Shown here: positions 50,024 through 59,297 of the stretch, piece by piece
Numbering within the stretch: the first letter of the stretch is position 1
Layout of the letters: the number at the start of each line of letters is the position of its first letter
NCBI RefSeq assembly: GCF_900103585.1
Contig: NZ_FNHV01000004.1
Coordinates: 124,001-188,000, forward strand
Direction: 5' to 3'
Length of the DNA stretch: 64,000 nucleotides
Origin: Streptomyces sp. cf386
GTDB taxonomy: Bacteria; Actinomycetota; Actinomycetes; Streptomycetales; Streptomycetaceae
The notes under the pieces: model-generated
Databases searched by the model: none
The model's input: only the letters and a program-made list of their open reading frames with translations
Told to the model about the DNA's origin: nothing
Made by a program: the position numbers and the translations under genes

Positions 50024-51627
50024 GGGAGCTCAGGGCGACCGATCCGGTCGCGGTCGGGCCGTACCGGCTGCTCGCCGAGCTCGGCCGCGGAGGCATGGGC
50101 CGGGTGCTGCTGGGGGCCGGGCCGGACGGCCGGCTGGCCGCGGTCAAGCAGGTGCACGCGCGGATCGCGTCCGACGAGGAGTTCCGGGCCCGGTTCCGGC
50201 GGGAGGTGGCCGCCTCGCGGCGGGTGTCCGGTGCCTTCACCGCCGCCGTGACCGACGCCGACACCGAGGCCGAGACCCCGTGGCTGGCCTCGGTGTTCGT
50301 GACCGGGCCCTCGCTCGGCACGGTGGTCGACCGTACCGGCCCGCTGCCGGAGGAGACCGTACGGCGGATCGCCGCCGGACTGGCCACCGCCCTGGTGGAG
50401 ATCCACCGGGCGGGGCTGGTGCACCGGGACCTCAAGCCGGACAACGTGCTGCTCGCCGATGACGGCGTACGCGTCATCGACTTCGGCATCGCCCGGGCCA
50501 CCGAGGGGGCCGGGGCCACCGAGCTGACCGAGAGCGGGGTGGTCGTCGGCTCGCCCGCCTTCATGTCGCCGGAGCAGGCCGAGGCGAAGGAACTGACGGC
50601 GGCGAGCGACGTGTTCTCGTTCGGCTCGGTGCTCGCCATGGCGGCCACCGGGCGGAGTCCGTTCGCGCGGGAGTCCACGCTCGTGACGCTGTACGACCTG
50701 GTGCACGCCGAGCCGGACCTGTCGGACGTGCCGAGCGGACTGCGGGAGGTGGTCGCGGCCTGCCTGGCCAAGGACCCGGCCGAGCGGCCGGACCCGGAGC
50801 GACTGCTGGAGCTGCTCGGGCCGGTGGCGCCCGGGGGTGGCGGACGGTGGCCGGAAACTGTGCGCGGGCTGATCGCCGACCAGCAGGCGGAGGTCGACCG
50901 GGTGCTGGGCGCGCCGGAGCGCACCGTCCTCGACCTGGCGAGCCGCCCCGCGTCGGGTGGGACCGGGGCGTGGGTGGAGCCCACGGTGGCGACCACCGCG
51001 GTCGACGCCGTCGCGGCGGCCGCCGCCGACCCCGTACGGCGCCGGCTCCTGCGGCTGCTGGTGGCGGCGTCCGTCGTGCTCCTGGCGGGCATGATCCCCG
51101 GGATCTACACCCTGTGGCCCGAGGGGGAGGAAGGACCGAAGGGCGACGTGTACGCCATCGTGCCGACCTGCGAGGAGATGGCGGAGAAGCTGCCGCTGCC
51201 CACGTCGGACCTCGCGGAAAAGCACGACCTTGGCAGCGATTCCTGGATGTCCGATACCGGCGACTGTCTGTACACCGACGCCGCGGACGAGGAACACGCG
51301 TGGGTGAGCTGGTGGCTGTACCGCCCGGACACGTCGACCACCGGACCCCGGCCGAGCGCGACCACCGGGCTGTCCCCGGGCGCGGCGGCCGCCAAGGCGG
51401 ATCTCCTGGACACCGTGAAGAAGGTCGGGGGCACCGCCGGACCCGGACCGGGTGAGGAGTCGTACTGGGACACCGCGTGGTCGGACGGCACGGGCTGCCG
51501 ACTGGACCTGCGCGACGGCAACATGACGGTGCTGGTCAGACTCAGCGAACCGGAACACCCGGCGGACACGTGCAGGGACGAGGCCGAAAGGATCGCGGAC
51601 GCTGTGCTGAGCGCGATGCCGCACTGA
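50020..51627 (+). CDS. Receptor-type Ser/Thr protein kinase, paralogue of the preceding gene
   Basis: A 535-residue kinase starting at the GTG at 50020, overlapping the previous stop (GTGA). GRGGMGRVLLG, AVKQVH, HRDLKPDNVLL, DFGIARATEG and GSPAFMSPEQ are intact. A helix at about 345-365 (LLVAASVVLLAGMIPGIYTL) precedes an extracellular domain containing cysteines in PTCEEM, GDCLYTD, GCRLDL and DTCRDE. The kinase domains of the two genes are very similar while the outer domains differ. This suggests a tandem duplication followed by divergence of sensing. Confidence 0.9.
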   Translation: MRELRATDPVAVGPYRLLAELGRGGMGRVLLGAGPDGRLAAVKQVHARIASDEEFRARFRREVAASRRVSGAFTAAVTDADTEAETPWLASVFVTGPSLGTVVDRTGPLPEETVRRIAAGLATALVEIHRAGLVHRDLKPDNVLLADDGVRVIDFGIARATEGAGATELTESGVVVGSPAFMSPEQAEAKELTAASDVFSFGSVLAMAATGRSPFARESTLVTLYDLVHAEPDLSDVPSGLREVVAACLAKDPAERPDPERLLELLGPVAPGGGGRWPETVRGLIADQQAEVDRVLGAPERTVLDLASRPASGGTGAWVEPTVATTAVDAVAAAAADPVRRRLLRLLVAASVVLLAGMIPGIYTLWPEGEEGPKGDVYAIVPTCEEMAEKLPLPTSDLAEKHDLGSDSWMSDTGDCLYTDAADEEHAWVSWWLYRPDTSTTGPRPSATTGLSPGAAAAKADLLDTVKKVGGTAGPGPGEESYWDTAWSDGTGCRLDLRDGNMTVLVRLSEPEHPADTCRDEAERIADAVLSAMPH

Positions 51628-52035
51628 GCCGGCAGGGCGGTGGCCGGTCCCGGGTGGCGGCATCGGGAGTGGCCGGGGAGCGGTACCGTCTGGCCGGTCT
51701 CAGATCAGCGCCTGCTCGCCGGTACGGACCTCACCCACCAGCTGGGCCGGCTGCGTGAGCCCCGGCATCAGCACCCGGTTACGCAGCAGCCTCGTCACCG
51801 CCCGGTCGAACAACGCACGCGGCCCCCCGTTCGAAACGCGCACTCGCCCGGCGACGTACTCCCGCAGCGCCAGATCGCCGTCCTCGAATCCCGGACCTTC
51901 GGCAACTTCCGGATCCCCCGGCGTGCTCATGCTGGGTCGGCAGCCGCTCCGGATACAGCTTCAAACAGGACGGGCTCGGCGCTGTAAGGCCTCGCGACCC
52001 GCGCAGCCCCGGCCGGGGGTGCGTGACGAGGGAGT
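51628..52035. other. Intergenic region between convergent kinase operons
   Basis: The 408 bases separate two kinase pairs that point towards each other. Apart from the 76-codon minus-strand frame listed below, no coding signal is seen. No strong hairpin was found, though transcription from both sides must stop here. Confidence 0.4.
51700..51930 (-). CDS. Small ORF resembling a Tn3-type DUF4158 piece
   Basis: A 76-residue frame from the ATG at 51930. The central part, FDRAVTRLLRNRVLMPGLTQPAQLVGEVRTGE, resembles the segment of Tn3-family transposases in which a helix is followed by RVLLPG and a leucine-rich LARLV stretch. The N-terminal residues do not fit and the frame stops early. No ribosome site is obvious. 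It is probably a short remnant rather than a functional gene; homology is tentative. Confidence 0.3.
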   Translation of the reverse strand: MSTPGDPEVAEGPGFEDGDLALREYVAGRVRVSNGGPRALFDRAVTRLLRNRVLMPGLTQPAQLVGEVRTGEQALI

Positions 52036-54171
52036 TCAGGCCGTGGCGTCCCGGTAGTCGCCCAGGCAGCGAAAGGCGCCCTCGGTCGCCTTGAACAGGT
52101 ACATCGCCTCCGTGTAGCGGTAGGTGGAAGCGTCGTAGCGGAGCCGTTTGGTGATCCCCTGGTAGTCGGTCTCGCGCAACTGGCCCGCGATCGCGCCCCG
52201 TTCGGCGCGAGAGGCGCCCAGGGCCGTCATGGCACGGGCCACGAAGAGCGTCGCGTCGTAGGCCTCGGCCGCATACCAGGGCGGGGCGGTGCCGAAGCGC
52301 GCACGGTAGGCGGTGACGAACGACTTCGCGGCCGTCTCCCGGGCCGCGTCGCAGAAGGCGGTGGCGAACACCCAGCCCTCGGCGGCTTCGCCCGCCGAGC
52401 CGAGGAAACGTGCGTCGAGGGCGCGCTGGGCGGCCAGCCGCGCACCGGAGTAGCCAGCCGAGCGCAGCGCGCGGGCCAGCCGTGCGGCACGCGCGTACCC
52501 GCCGCCGAAGACCACCGCGTCCGCCCCCGCGTCCACCACCGACTCGGCGAGGGAACGGAAGGCCCCGTCGGAGTCGGCCCCGGCGGCGAGGGTGCGCCGG
52601 ACGGTGCTGCTCTGTCCGGAACGCACGGCCTCGTCGACGCCCTCGCACAGCCGCCAGCTGACCTCGCCCTCGGCCGCGTCGTCGATCAGGACCGTCTTGC
52701 GCGCACCGGCGGTCCGCACGAGGTAGGCGACGACCGGCGCCGCCAGGACCGAGTCACCGGGGCGGGTGGCCGCGTACACCCGGTAGGAAGTGGGGGACAC
52801 GTCGTCGAGCCCGACCGACACGGTGACCATCGCAAGGCGCGCCTGCTGGTAGATCCCGAGTGTGGCCTTCGCACAGGCGTCGGTGGTAGGCCCGAGCACC
52901 GCGCGGACCCGCTCGTCGGCGGCCAGCCGCTCGGCGACCTGCCGCGCGCCGGTCGCGGTGCCCCGGTCGTCGTGCACCTGGAGCGCGAGGTCGAAACCGC
53001 GCCCGGTACGGGAGTTGAAGCGGTCCACAGCGAGCCGTACACCGTTCTCCTGAGCCCGTCCTGTCGTACGACCGCTGCCGCTCAGGTCGGCGTGCAGGGC
53101 GACGGCCAGCCGGGGGCGCGCCCGGACCGGGGCCCCGCTGCCGCGAGCAGACCACCAGGAGGCCGCTCCGCCGACCGCCAGCACCCCGGCGACCGAGCTC
53201 AGGACCAGCAGACGGCGGCGCGTGGAACCCTGGCCGGCCTTGGGACCGGTGTCGACCGTCGTCGTGGCCCCGGACACCTCGGTGGCCTCGACGGCCGGCA
53301 GGGCCAGTGCGGCGGCTGAACGGCGGGCGATGAGCCGGGTCACGGGTTCCGGCAGCCAGCCCTCGCCCCCACCGTCCAGGGCCCGTCGTATCTCGGCCAC
53401 GGCCGGCCGTGAGCCGGGCTCCTTCGCCAGGCACGCGCGCAGCAGCGGCAGCAACGACCCCGGTACGGTGCTCAGATACGGCTCGTCGTGGACGGTACGC
53501 ACCAGCGTCTCGGCCGCGGAGCCCCACCCGAAGGGACGCTCGCCCGTCACGGCGTACGCCAGCAGGCAACCGAGGGAGAAGACGTCACTGGCCGGCCCGA
53601 TCTCCCGGCCGCGGCCCTGTGCCTGCTCGGGGGAGAGGAACCCGGGGGAGCCGACCACCATCCCGCTGGCGGTGAGCGAGGTGTCCTCCGGTGTCCGGGC
53701 GATACCGAAGTCGATCATCCGGGGCCCGTCGACGGCGAGCAGGACATTGCCGGGCTTGACGTCCCGGTGCACCAGCCCCGCCCCGTGCACCGCGTCCAGC
53801 GCCTCGGCTAGCCGCGCCCCCAGGACGCGGACGCTCTCGTACGGCAGTGGCCCGCACTCCTCGACCGCCTCCGCGAGGGACGGCCCCGGCACGAACGCCG
53901 TGGCGAGCCACGGGGATTGCGCATCCGGGTCCGCGTCGAGCAGTGGCACCACCCAGGGGCTCGCGACCCGGCCCGCTGTCTCCACCTCCCGGCGGAAGCG
54001 GGCCCGGAACCCCACTTCGTCCGCGTACGCCGCCCGGATCACCTTCACCGCGGCGAGCGCGCCACCGGGGGAGCGAGCCAGATACACCACGCCCATGCCG
54101 CCCGCGCCCAGCCGCCGCAGCAGCCGGTGGCCCGCGATCCAGACCGGATCGCTGCCGCGCAACGGCTCCAT
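52036..54171 (-). CDS. Ser/Thr kinase with extracellular periplasmic-binding-protein sensor (second)
   Basis: A 711-residue receptor kinase starting at the ATG at 54171, overlapping the stop of its paralogue (ATGA). The kinase domain occupies about residues 15-270: GAGGMGVVYLARS, AVKVI, HRDVKPGNVLL, DFGIARTPED, GSPGFLSPEQ. A linker and one transmembrane helix near 355 (LLVLSSVAGVLAVGGAASW) follow. From about 380 the outer domain is a type I periplasmic-binding-protein fold (ALHADLSGSGRTTGRAQENGVRLAVDRFN, AVLGPTTDACAKA). This is the receptor class of branched-chain amino acid and amide transporters, so it may sense a small nutrient. Such kinases occur in Streptomyces, but ligands are generally unknown. 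Confidence 0.9.
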   Translation of the reverse strand: MEPLRGSDPVWIAGHRLLRRLGAGGMGVVYLARSPGGALAAVKVIRAAYADEVGFRARFRREVETAGRVASPWVVPLLDADPDAQSPWLATAFVPGPSLAEAVEECGPLPYESVRVLGARLAEALDAVHGAGLVHRDVKPGNVLLAVDGPRMIDFGIARTPEDTSLTASGMVVGSPGFLSPEQAQGRGREIGPASDVFSLGCLLAYAVTGERPFGWGSAAETLVRTVHDEPYLSTVPGSLLPLLRACLAKEPGSRPAVAEIRRALDGGGEGWLPEPVTRLIARRSAAALALPAVEATEVSGATTTVDTGPKAGQGSTRRRLLVLSSVAGVLAVGGAASWWSARGSGAPVRARPRLAVALHADLSGSGRTTGRAQENGVRLAVDRFNSRTGRGFDLALQVHDDRGTATGARQVAERLAADERVRAVLGPTTDACAKATLGIYQQARLAMVTVSVGLDDVSPTSYRVYAATRPGDSVLAAPVVAYLVRTAGARKTVLIDDAAEGEVSWRLCEGVDEAVRSGQSSTVRRTLAAGADSDGAFRSLAESVVDAGADAVVFGGGYARAARLARALRSAGYSGARLAAQRALDARFLGSAGEAAEGWVFATAFCDAARETAAKSFVTAYRARFGTAPPWYAAEAYDATLFVARAMTALGASRAERGAIAGQLRETDYQGITKRLRYDASTYRYTEAMYLFKATEGAFRCLGDYRDATA

Positions 54172-56408
54172 CAGGCGGACACCTGATAGGGCGCCAGACC
54201 CTGGTACGCGAACCGGCCGCCGTCGACCTTCCACAGATAGACGCCGCTGCCGTCGACGACGAGGGCTCCGGTCTCCTTGTCGAACGCGAGGTTCCGGGCG
54301 ATTCCCTTGTACGACCCGGAGCGCAGCGCCACCGTCAGGTTCCGCCGGCTGCGGCGCCCCGCACCCAGTCCACCGAGCGTCTTCGCGGCGAACCGCGCCA
54401 CGTCGTACGTCTCGACGGCGTACCGCTCCGGCTCCGCACCGTAACGCTTGCGGTACACGGCCCTGAACGCCTTCGCCTCGGGCGCCACGGAGGCGTCCAT
54501 CACCGGGGCGACGATCACCCACCCCTCGGCCGCGTCCCCGGCGGCGGACAGGAACCGGGCGTCCAGCACCCCGTGGGCGGCGGCCCGGGCGCCCGGGAAG
54601 CCACGGCTGGTCAGCTCACGGGCCAGCAGCGCGGCCCGGTCGTGATGGCCGGCGAAGACCACCGAGTCCGCACCCCCCTCCAGCAGGGCGTCCAGGGTCG
54701 GCCCGAAGTCGGTGCGCAGGGCGCTGACCACCTTCGGCACGGCCGGCTGCCGGACGTCCCGCAGGATGTTGACGAGGGTGCTGCTGATCTCCCAGGCGTA
54801 CGCGTCCGCCGCCCGGTCGTCCACGATCCCGACCGTGCGCGACTTCGCGGTGCCCCGCAGATACGCGTCGAGATAGAACGGCAGGATCGTGTCCGTCACC
54901 CGGGCGTGGAGGAGGGACCGGCTGCCCATCACCGCCAGCGCGGTCGCGCCGGGCGACACCGCGATCAGGGGCAGTGAGACGGCGTCGTACGCCGCCAGCG
55001 AGGCGAGGGCGGTCGCGTCCGTGGTGGGCCCGATCACGGCCAGTACGGAACGGTCGGCGACCAGCTTCTTCGCCGCCTCCGGCGCACGGGCCGGATCGCC
55101 GCCGTCGTCCACCGTCTTCACGGCGAGCGTGAAGGGTCTGTCCGCACGGGAGTTGAACTCGTCGACCGCGAGCCGCAGCCCGCGCTCCTGAGCCCGGCCG
55201 ACCGCCTTCTGATCGCCGGTCAGATCGGCGTGCAGACCGAGGGTGTACACGGGGCCCGTGGCCGTCGGGGCCGGGCTGTCGTCCTCCCCGTCACGGCCCA
55301 GCGCCGCCCAGGAGCCGAGTCCGCCCGCGGCCGCGACGACGGCCGCGCCCGCGGAGAGAAGAAGGAGACGGCGCCTGTTCACGGCAGCGGCGGGAGACTG
55401 CGCGGCCGTGGTGTCCACGGTCGCGGCGGGCACCTCGGTGTCCTCGACGGCGGGCAGCGCGAGCCCGGCCGCCGACCGCTCCGCGATCAATCGGACCAAC
55501 GGCTCGGGCAGCCAGGCCTCCTCGTCACTGGCCCGCTCGTCGCCCTCGCGCGCCGGAGGACGTACGGCCATCAGGGCCTGCCGCGGATCGGGAGGCGAGG
55601 CGGGCGCGGCGGCCGTGAGGGCATCGGCCAGCGCCTCGGCGGTGGGGCGCGGCTCCGGATCCTTCCCCAGACAGCCGCCGACCACCCCGGCCAGCTCCGC
55701 CGGAACCCCCTCCAGGTCCGGCGCGTCGTGCACCGTCCGGTACAGCAGCGCGTCGAGCGAGCCGGTACCGAACGGAGGGCGGCCGGTCGCCGCGAAGGCC
55801 AGCACACAGCCCAACGAGAAGACGTCACCGGCAGGACCGGGAACCCCCGCACCCCGCGCCTGCTCAGGGGGCAGGAACCCGGGCGTGCCGACCACGACAC
55901 CGGTCGAGGTCAGCGCCGTGTCCTCGCTGTCGCGGGCGATACCGAAGTCGATCAGCCGCGGACCGTCGAACGCCAGCAGCACATTGCCGGGCTTGACGTC
56001 CCGGTGCACGAGCCCGGCGGCATGGATCTCCCGCAGCGCCTCGGCGAGCCGTGCCCCCAGCACCCGCAGGCTCCGCACCGGCAGTGGCCCGTACTCGGCG
56101 ACGGCCTCGCCGAGCGAGGGACCGGGAACGAACGCGGTCGCCAGCCACGGCTGCGCCGCCTCCGGATCCGCGTCCACCAGGGGCGCCACCCACGGGCTGG
56201 TCACCCGTCGAGCGGCATCCGCCTCCCGCCGGAACCGCTCCCGGAAACCGGAGTCCTCGGCGTACTCGGCGTGGATCACCTTCAGCGCGACCAGTTGCCC
56301 GCCGGCCGAGCGGGCCAGATACACCACACCCATGCCGCCCGCGCCGAGCCGTCCGAGCAGCCGGTGGCCCGCGAGCTTGGCGGGATCGGCGATACGCAGC
56401 GGTTCCAT
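54171..56408 (-). CDS. Ser/Thr kinase with extracellular periplasmic-binding-protein sensor (first)
   Basis: A 745-residue receptor kinase. The ATG at 56408 overlaps the lipoprotein stop (TGATG); a GTG one codon earlier is possible. It has GAGGMGVVYLARS, ALKVIHAEY, HRDVKPGNVLL, DFGIARDSED and GTPGFLPPEQ. A helix (LLLLSAGAAVVAAAGGLGSW) separates it from an outer PBP-type domain (LGLHADLTGDQKAVGRAQERGLRLAVDEFNSR, VIGPTTDATALASL). It is a close paralogue of the kinase that follows it. The sensor's family bears on amide or amino-acid perception, the theme of the 20-28 kb transporter region. An 80-base piece of its 5' end is duplicated in inverted orientation at 48355. Confidence 0.9.
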   Translation of the reverse strand: MEPLRIADPAKLAGHRLLGRLGAGGMGVVYLARSAGGQLVALKVIHAEYAEDSGFRERFRREADAARRVTSPWVAPLVDADPEAAQPWLATAFVPGPSLGEAVAEYGPLPVRSLRVLGARLAEALREIHAAGLVHRDVKPGNVLLAFDGPRLIDFGIARDSEDTALTSTGVVVGTPGFLPPEQARGAGVPGPAGDVFSLGCVLAFAATGRPPFGTGSLDALLYRTVHDAPDLEGVPAELAGVVGGCLGKDPEPRPTAEALADALTAAAPASPPDPRQALMAVRPPAREGDERASDEEAWLPEPLVRLIAERSAAGLALPAVEDTEVPAATVDTTAAQSPAAAVNRRRLLLLSAGAAVVAAAGGLGSWAALGRDGEDDSPAPTATGPVYTLGLHADLTGDQKAVGRAQERGLRLAVDEFNSRADRPFTLAVKTVDDGGDPARAPEAAKKLVADRSVLAVIGPTTDATALASLAAYDAVSLPLIAVSPGATALAVMGSRSLLHARVTDTILPFYLDAYLRGTAKSRTVGIVDDRAADAYAWEISSTLVNILRDVRQPAVPKVVSALRTDFGPTLDALLEGGADSVVFAGHHDRAALLARELTSRGFPGARAAAHGVLDARFLSAAGDAAEGWVIVAPVMDASVAPEAKAFRAVYRKRYGAEPERYAVETYDVARFAAKTLGGLGAGRRSRRNLTVALRSGSYKGIARNLAFDKETGALVVDGSGVYLWKVDGGRFAYQGLAPYQVSA

Positions 56409-57235
56409 CACTTCCCCTTCAGCCGCTGCTCGACGCGCGTCAGCATCTGAGCCAGGGCCTTGCCGCCCAGCTGCTGGAGTTCCTCCTGGGTGTGTCCGGC
56501 GCCGCCGGTCACGGAGGCGGCCACGACCACGGTGCCCAGCCGGGCGACCATCCAGAGGTACTGCTGTGCGGCACCCCCGTCCTCGGTGAACTGTCCTGCT
56601 TCGAGCACGGAGTCGTCGGCGTACTCCTGCTCACGGGCGCCGAAGGGGGTACCCAGCGACATCAGACCCGTGATCCGCTCGTTCGACCGGGGCCGCTGCT
56701 CCGGGCAGCGCAGCACCTCCTCGAGCGTCGTGCTCAGCTGCTCGTCGGCGCCGAGGACCGAGGCGTGCACGGTGGCCACGGCGGTCACCTTGACCTCGCT
56801 CTTGCCAGAGCCTGCCAGCAGCCGGCTGTAGCGCGACGTGCTCGCCAGCACGCCACGCGGCAGCTTCTCACGCCGCCAACGGCAGCTCTCCTCCAGTACC
56901 GCCCAGGTTCCCGGGGCGCTCACGGCCGGAGACTGCGCGACGAAGCCTCGGCCCCAGTCGCCCGGCCCGAGCACGACGGACTCCGCCAGACGGGTCCCGT
57001 CCGTCGAGGATTCGGGGACGAGGGAGGGGTCGGGTGTGAAGACGGACGAAGCGGCGGACGAGCCGCTCGACGGTGTCGCCGCACCGCTCGCGCTCGGAGA
57101 GGCACCGGCCGAGGGCGAACCGCTCTGCCGGGAAGGCCCGGCGTCCGCCCCCTGCGCCGAACACCCGGTCAGTAGGACCCCCGCAGCCAGCAGGATCATC
57201 CAACTACCCCGTATTCCTTGGGCGTTGTCTGTCAC
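56408..57235 (-). CDS. Secreted lipoprotein cotranscribed with receptor kinases
   Basis: A 275-residue lipoprotein. The GTG at 57235 has GAGGGGA five bases upstream. The signal peptide ends in the lipobox LLTGC, followed by a serine/alanine/glycine-rich linker of about 45 residues and a folded domain (VLGPGDWGRGFV, then ESCRWRREKL and EEVLRCPEQRP). Its two cysteines could form a disulfide outside the cell. It is first in the operon and overlaps the kinase start, so it may be an accessory ligand-binding or signal-modulating protein for the kinases. The C-terminal part is present again as an inverted fragment at 48190. No family is recognised. Confidence 0.8.
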   Translation of the reverse strand: MTDNAQGIRGSWMILLAAGVLLTGCSAQGADAGPSRQSGSPSAGASPSASGAATPSSGSSAASSVFTPDPSLVPESSTDGTRLAESVVLGPGDWGRGFVAQSPAVSAPGTWAVLEESCRWRREKLPRGVLASTSRYSRLLAGSGKSEVKVTAVATVHASVLGADEQLSTTLEEVLRCPEQRPRSNERITGLMSLGTPFGAREQEYADDSVLEAGQFTEDGGAAQQYLWMVARLGTVVVAASVTGGAGHTQEELQQLGGKALAQMLTRVEQRLKGK

Positions 57236-57242
57236 TCGGTCC

Positions 57243-57345
57243 CCTCGACACCGTTCGATCCGTCCAACTCGTCGAACCTAGACGGCTGGGACGAAGCGGA
57301 CCTCAGTGGAAACACGTATCTGCACACGTATTCGGCTGCCGGGCG
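57243..57345 (-). repeat. Promoter-bearing repeat, source copy
   Basis: This segment upstream of the lipoprotein start is repeated in inverted orientation at 48083-48185 with only a few differences. On the minus strand it includes the -10-like TAGGTT at 57280-57275. It occupies nearly all of the gap between the lipoprotein gene and the dehydrogenase stop. Confidence 0.8.
57275..57280 (-). promoter_or_regulatory. Candidate -10 element TAGGTT for the lipoprotein-kinase operon
   Basis: TAGGTT fits the Streptomyces housekeeping -10 pattern (TAgGaT-like) and lies 40 bases upstream of the lipoprotein GTG, giving a leader of about 30 bases. The -35 region is not convincing. The duplicate carries the same hexamer at 48146-48151 on the plus strand. 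Confidence 0.35.
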
Positions 57346-57371
57346 CACGGTCACGGCGGCCGGACCTAAGT

Positions 57372-58601
57372 TCACAGGAGCTGGTCGAGGGCGATGGCGA
57401 AAGCGGTGCTCGCCACGCGCGTGGGGGCTTGTGAGCGTGCGTGACAGTGCTTCAGCGCGGATGCGATGGTGGACGAGATGTCCTCGAAGATCGACTCATC
57501 GGAGATGGTCAGGTTGCCCTGCATCAGGAGGGCGAAGGTGCGTGCCATGCCGCAGTTGGCGATGAAGTCCGGAACGACGGCGACGCTGTGGTCCGCGTGT
57601 TCGTAGACGGGGCCGTAGAAGATCTCGGGGTCGGCGAACGGCACGTTGGCGCCACTGGCGATGACTTCGAGGCCGTTCGCTGTCAGACGGTCGACGTGTT
57701 CGCGTGTGACCAGACGTGACGCCGCGCAGGGGAGGAAGACCTCCGCGCCGGTGTCCCAGATGGTGTCATTGACCTGGTCGAAGGGCACGAGGTCAGCGGC
57801 CTGCAGCGTGTTGCCCTGCTTGGCGAGGAACAGTTCGCGGACCTCGCCGGCGCTGTATCCGGCAGGGTTGATGAGCCCACCACTGCGGTCGATCACGCCG
57901 ACCACGCGTGCACCGGACTGTGCCGCGTAGTAGGCGGCCGCGGCCCCGACGTTGCCCCATCCCTGGACGATGACGCGCTTGCCGGCGAGGTCACCGCCGT
58001 AGGTGGCGTAATAGTGTCGCGCCGATTCCGCCACGCCCCATCCCGTGATCAGGTCGGCGACGGTGTACTTGCCGTTCGGGTCGAGGGTGTAGCGGTGATC
58101 TTCCACGATCTTGGACACGCCCTGCCGGAGTTGTCCGACCCGCTGGACGAGATGCCTGTCGCCGGCATCACCGTAGTGGCCGTTGACCACGCCTTCCTGT
58201 GGATGCCACAGGCCGTGGCTCTCGGTGATGGGCGCGACCTCGTGCCTGTCGTCGATGTTGAGGTCACCACCGGTGCCGTAGTAGGACTTCAACAGTGGGG
58301 TGACCGCCTTGTACCAGCGGCGCAGCACCTCGTGTTTCCGGGGATCCCGGGGATCGAAGTCGATGCCGGACTTCGCCCCTCCGATGAGCGGGCCGGACAC
58401 CGTGAACTTGATCTCCATGGTCTTCGCCAGCGACTCGACCTCGTTGCGGTCGAGTCCTTGGCGCATACGGGTTCCGCCGCCTGCGGCGCCTCCCCGCAGG
58501 GAGTTGATCACCACCCATCCCCTGGCGGACGTCTCCGTGTCGTTCCACTCGAAGACGATCTCCGGAGCCTTCTTCTCGAACTGGGCAAGCAGGGTTTTCA
58601 T
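57372..58601 (-). CDS. Glu/Leu/Phe/Val dehydrogenase family amino-acid dehydrogenase
   Basis: A 409-residue NAD(P)-dependent dehydrogenase. The substrate domain shows INSLRGGAAGGGTRMRQGLD and KFTVSGPLIGGAKSGIDFDP, which include the substrate- and catalytic-lysine regions. The cofactor domain has VIVQGWGNVGAAAAYY (Rossmann loop GxGxxG variant). Members oxidatively deaminate glutamate, leucine, valine or phenylalanine. It is the last gene of the homogentisate operon, 57 bases after the CoA-transferase. This makes an aromatic amino acid (tyrosine or phenylalanine to its 2-oxo acid, the HPPD substrate) an attractive candidate. Sequence alone does not settle specificity. Confidence 0.85.
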   Translation of the reverse strand: MKTLLAQFEKKAPEIVFEWNDTETSARGWVVINSLRGGAAGGGTRMRQGLDRNEVESLAKTMEIKFTVSGPLIGGAKSGIDFDPRDPRKHEVLRRWYKAVTPLLKSYYGTGGDLNIDDRHEVAPITESHGLWHPQEGVVNGHYGDAGDRHLVQRVGQLRQGVSKIVEDHRYTLDPNGKYTVADLITGWGVAESARHYYATYGGDLAGKRVIVQGWGNVGAAAAYYAAQSGARVVGVIDRSGGLINPAGYSAGEVRELFLAKQGNTLQAADLVPFDQVNDTIWDTGAEVFLPCAASRLVTREHVDRLTANGLEVIASGANVPFADPEIFYGPVYEHADHSVAVVPDFIANCGMARTFALLMQGNLTISDESIFEDISSTIASALKHCHARSQAPTRVASTAFAIALDQLL

Positions 58602-58658
58602 CGCGTTCCTTGAATGGGTTTTCGGTGCCAGGGCGACGCAAAGAGGGTGGGGCGGCCG

Positions 58659-59297
58659 TCAGACGAGGTCGACGGCGAAGTCCGGTTCCGTCCTCGCCCG
58701 CACCTGCTCCAGCGTCACGCCCGGTGCGAGTTCGCGCAGGACCAGGCCGGTTTCCGTGATGTCGAGGACAGCGAGGTCGGTGATGATCCGCTGGACCACT
58801 CGGCGTCCGGTGTAGGGAAGAGAGCACTTCCGCACGATCTTGCAGGCGCCGTCCTTGGCGTTGTGCTCCATGAGCACGATGACCTTCCTGGCTCCATGGA
58901 CGAGGTCCATCGCGCCGCCCATGCCCTTGACCATCGAGCCGGGGATCATCCAGTTGGCGATGTCGCCATCGGCGGACACCTGCATCGCGCCGAGAATCGC
59001 CGCGTCGATCTTCCCGCCGCGGATCATCCCGAAGGACGTCGCGGAGTCGAAGAAGGAGGCGCCCTTGCGCACGGTCACGGTCTCTTTGCCGGCGTTGATG
59101 AGGTCCGGGTCCTCGTCCCCCACGGGGGGATATGCGCCGATGCCGAGGATGCCGTTCTCGGACTGCAGCACGATCTCGACGTCGTCGGGAATGTGGTTCG
59201 GCACCAGGGTGGGCAGTCCGATGCCGAGGTTGACGTAGTCGCCGTCGTACAGTTCCGCCGCGGCGCGGGCGGCCATCTGATCACGGGTCAGGGACAT
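58659..59297 (-). CDS. scoB: 3-Oxoacid CoA-transferase, subunit B
   Basis: A 212-residue subunit with the catalytic glutamate in [11 protein letters not shown], the family motif [22 protein letters not shown] and [17 protein letters not shown] are also typical. It starts 10 bases inside the subunit A gene. With subunit A it transfers CoA from succinyl-CoA to acetoacetate. In this operon it would activate the acetoacetate released by fumarylacetoacetase so that it can enter central metabolism. Confidence 0.93.
   Translation of the reverse strand: MSLTRDQMAARAAAELYDGDYVNLGIGLPTLVPNHIPDDVEIVLQSENGILGIGAYPPVGDEDPDLINAGKETVTVRKGASFFDSATSFGMIRGGKIDAAILGAMQVSADGDIANWMIPGSMVKGMGGAMDLVHGARKVIVLMEHNAKDGACKIVRKCSLPYTGRRVVQRIITDLAVLDITETGLVLRELAPGVTLEQVRARTEPDFAVDLV

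Noticed and set aside
52754-53569. Minus-strand frame inside the second receptor kinase
   Set aside because: It is an alternative frame of the same strand as the kinase, with an arginine-rich composition; a shadow.
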